From an uncultured Candidatus Altimarinota bacterium (GTDB lineage: Bacteria > Patescibacteriota > Gracilibacteria > BD1-5 > JAGOOR01), in the NCBI GenBank assembly GCA_937924685.1, contig CALEVN010000030.1:1-29815 (forward strand): a stretch of 29,815 nt of DNA, written 5' to 3'. This document shows, piece after piece, positions 29,048 to 29,815 of the stretch. The position numbers and the translations under genes were made by a program. The stretch's first letter is position 1, and every line of letters begins with the position of its first letter. The notes beneath the pieces are model-generated. The model had not been told where the DNA came from, ran no database searches, and saw only the letters and a list, made by a program, of their open reading frames with translations.

Positions 29048-29765
29048 TTAAAATCCACAACTACCACCCGTGTATCCAGTTGGTCTCTGGAGTAATCTCG
29101 GAAGAGTAGAATTGGTAAAGAGTTTGTATGAGACATTGAGTGGACATGCCATATTGCCATCATTTCTGACGAGACGAAATCCTTCGAGATCCATACTTGC
29201 TGCTTTTGCTGGAGTGCCATCTGTCTTGAGTGTCGAATCGAGGAAATATTTTCCATTCGCAGTGACAGGTGTGAGATCAGGATTGAGTGATCCACCTCTC
29301 GTATTAAATGAATAGAGTCGTCCATTGAGAGTGAGACGGTTGTTGAGTTCATTTGGATTATCGATCCAGTTTTTGGTTGTAGTAGTAGAAGTGCTACCAG
29401 TATTTGTGGTTGTCGCATTGATCATAGCACCATCAGCGATGATGATAGCATCAATACGTGTGACAGATGGATTGATGTAGATGTTTCCTCCGATGTTTGT
29501 CGTTGTGTTCTTTCGTGCGATGAGGATGAGAGTCTTGTCTGTACCAGAGTAATCAATGTTTGAATTAATCTGGATATTTCCTCCTTCGACGATGACAGCT
29601 TTTGAACCAGTACCGGTTGGAGTACTATTGATGCTGAGAGTATTACCAGCTATGTTACTGAAGTAGTAGTATCCATTAGTATTTGGAGTACTAGTATTCT
29701 TGAGAGTAGCAGGTGCTGCCCAGTTGAGAGTATTAGCAGTACTTGAGTTATACTGGCTCGTGATG
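29048..29765 (-). CDS. Giant surface protein, C-terminal fragment (copy 3, cut by contig end)
   Basis: The last 238 or so residues of a protein closely related to copy 2 (19855-24273). It contains the same module: LKNTSTPNTNGYYYFS, N-I-Q-I-N-S-N-I-D-Y-S-G-T-D-K-T-L-I-L, I-N-P-S-V-T-R-I-D-A-V-I-I-A-D-G, K-N-W-I-D-N-P-N-E-L-N-N-R-L and the end G-Y-T-G-G-S-C-G-F. The frame is open to the junction with the sequencing adapter at 29766, so the rest of the gene is missing from the contig, not from the genome. DNA similarity to the matching part of copy 2 is high. It is the upstream partner of the 405- and 383-residue genes. Confidence 0.88.
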
Positions 29766-29815
29766 AGATCGGAAGAGCGTCGTGTAGGGAAAGAGTGTCT
29801 TCGCCTGTGTAGATC
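29766..29815. other. Illumina P5-side adapter remnant (artefact)
   Basis: The bases match the read-1 adapter (AGATCGGAAGAGCGTCGTG, continuing to AAAGAGTGT), an eight-base index CTTCGCCT, then GTGTAGATC of P5. This is not genomic. Genomic sequence ends at 29765. Confidence 0.97.

Noticed and set aside
14301..29765. Insertion sequence or transposase driving the duplications
   Set aside because: No transposase or integrase gene and no terminal inverted repeats were seen in this region.

Overview
The window comes from a bacterium that reads UGA as glycine (genetic code 25), so it is most likely a member of Candidatus Gracilibacteria/BD1-5 or Absconditabacteria/SR1 in the Patescibacteria (CPR). 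In-frame TGA codons fall where conserved families carry Gly: the Q-x-x-G-x-G loop of the acetyltransferase, N-V-N-G-I-R-A of exonuclease III, L-D-G-G-R of the site-2 protease, and Q-V-E-G and L-K-G of PheS. TGA in one surface protein also aligns with GGA in its paralogue. Only TAA and TAG end genes. Under the standard code most genes here would look like strings of fragments. The first 51 and last 50 bases are Illumina adapter, so both contig ends are artificial.

Layout. 0.08-4.6 kb: serS (-), an ArgA-like GNAT acetyltransferase (+), then a compact (-) operon of an RseP-like M50 protease, exonuclease III and a second EEP-fold protein. 4.7-8.2 kb (+): a 612-residue lipoprotein and an overlapping fusion of a MEMO/AmmeMemoRadiSam-B-like domain with a CapA-like metallophosphatase domain. 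8.2-10.3 kb (-): a Pro/Ser/Thr-rich membrane protein, a small lipoprotein and an FtsE-type ATPase. 10.4-14.1 kb (+): gatC, pheS, a cyanophycin-synthetase-like ATP-grasp protein, secE, nusG and tRNA-Phe(GAA), closed by two hairpin terminators that flank a tRNA-like scrap.

14.3-29.8 kb is entirely (-) strand and encodes secreted or surface proteins. A two-gene cassette occurs twice in tandem: a membrane- or lipid-anchored protein with a carboxypeptidase-regulatory-like domain, followed by a giant Cys-rich modular protein of 1371 or 1472 residues. All four genes are separated by 2-17 bases. Upstream lie an FG-GAP/VCBS-like lipoprotein, two related secreted proteins that share an almost identical 232-bp 5' segment (one carries an Lcl/DUF1566-like domain), and the 3' end of a third giant protein cut by the contig end. 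The giants share a C-terminal module ending G-G-[ST]-C-[SG]-F. One has acquired a block of G-S-G-Y repeats. I infer a cell-envelope or attachment locus growing by duplication and domain shuffling, which would fit an episymbiotic or predatory lifestyle; its function is not shown by the sequence.

Regulation. Most starts have no Shine-Dalgarno sequence. Several intergenic gaps hold sigma70-like promoters with a recurrent 16-base spacer.
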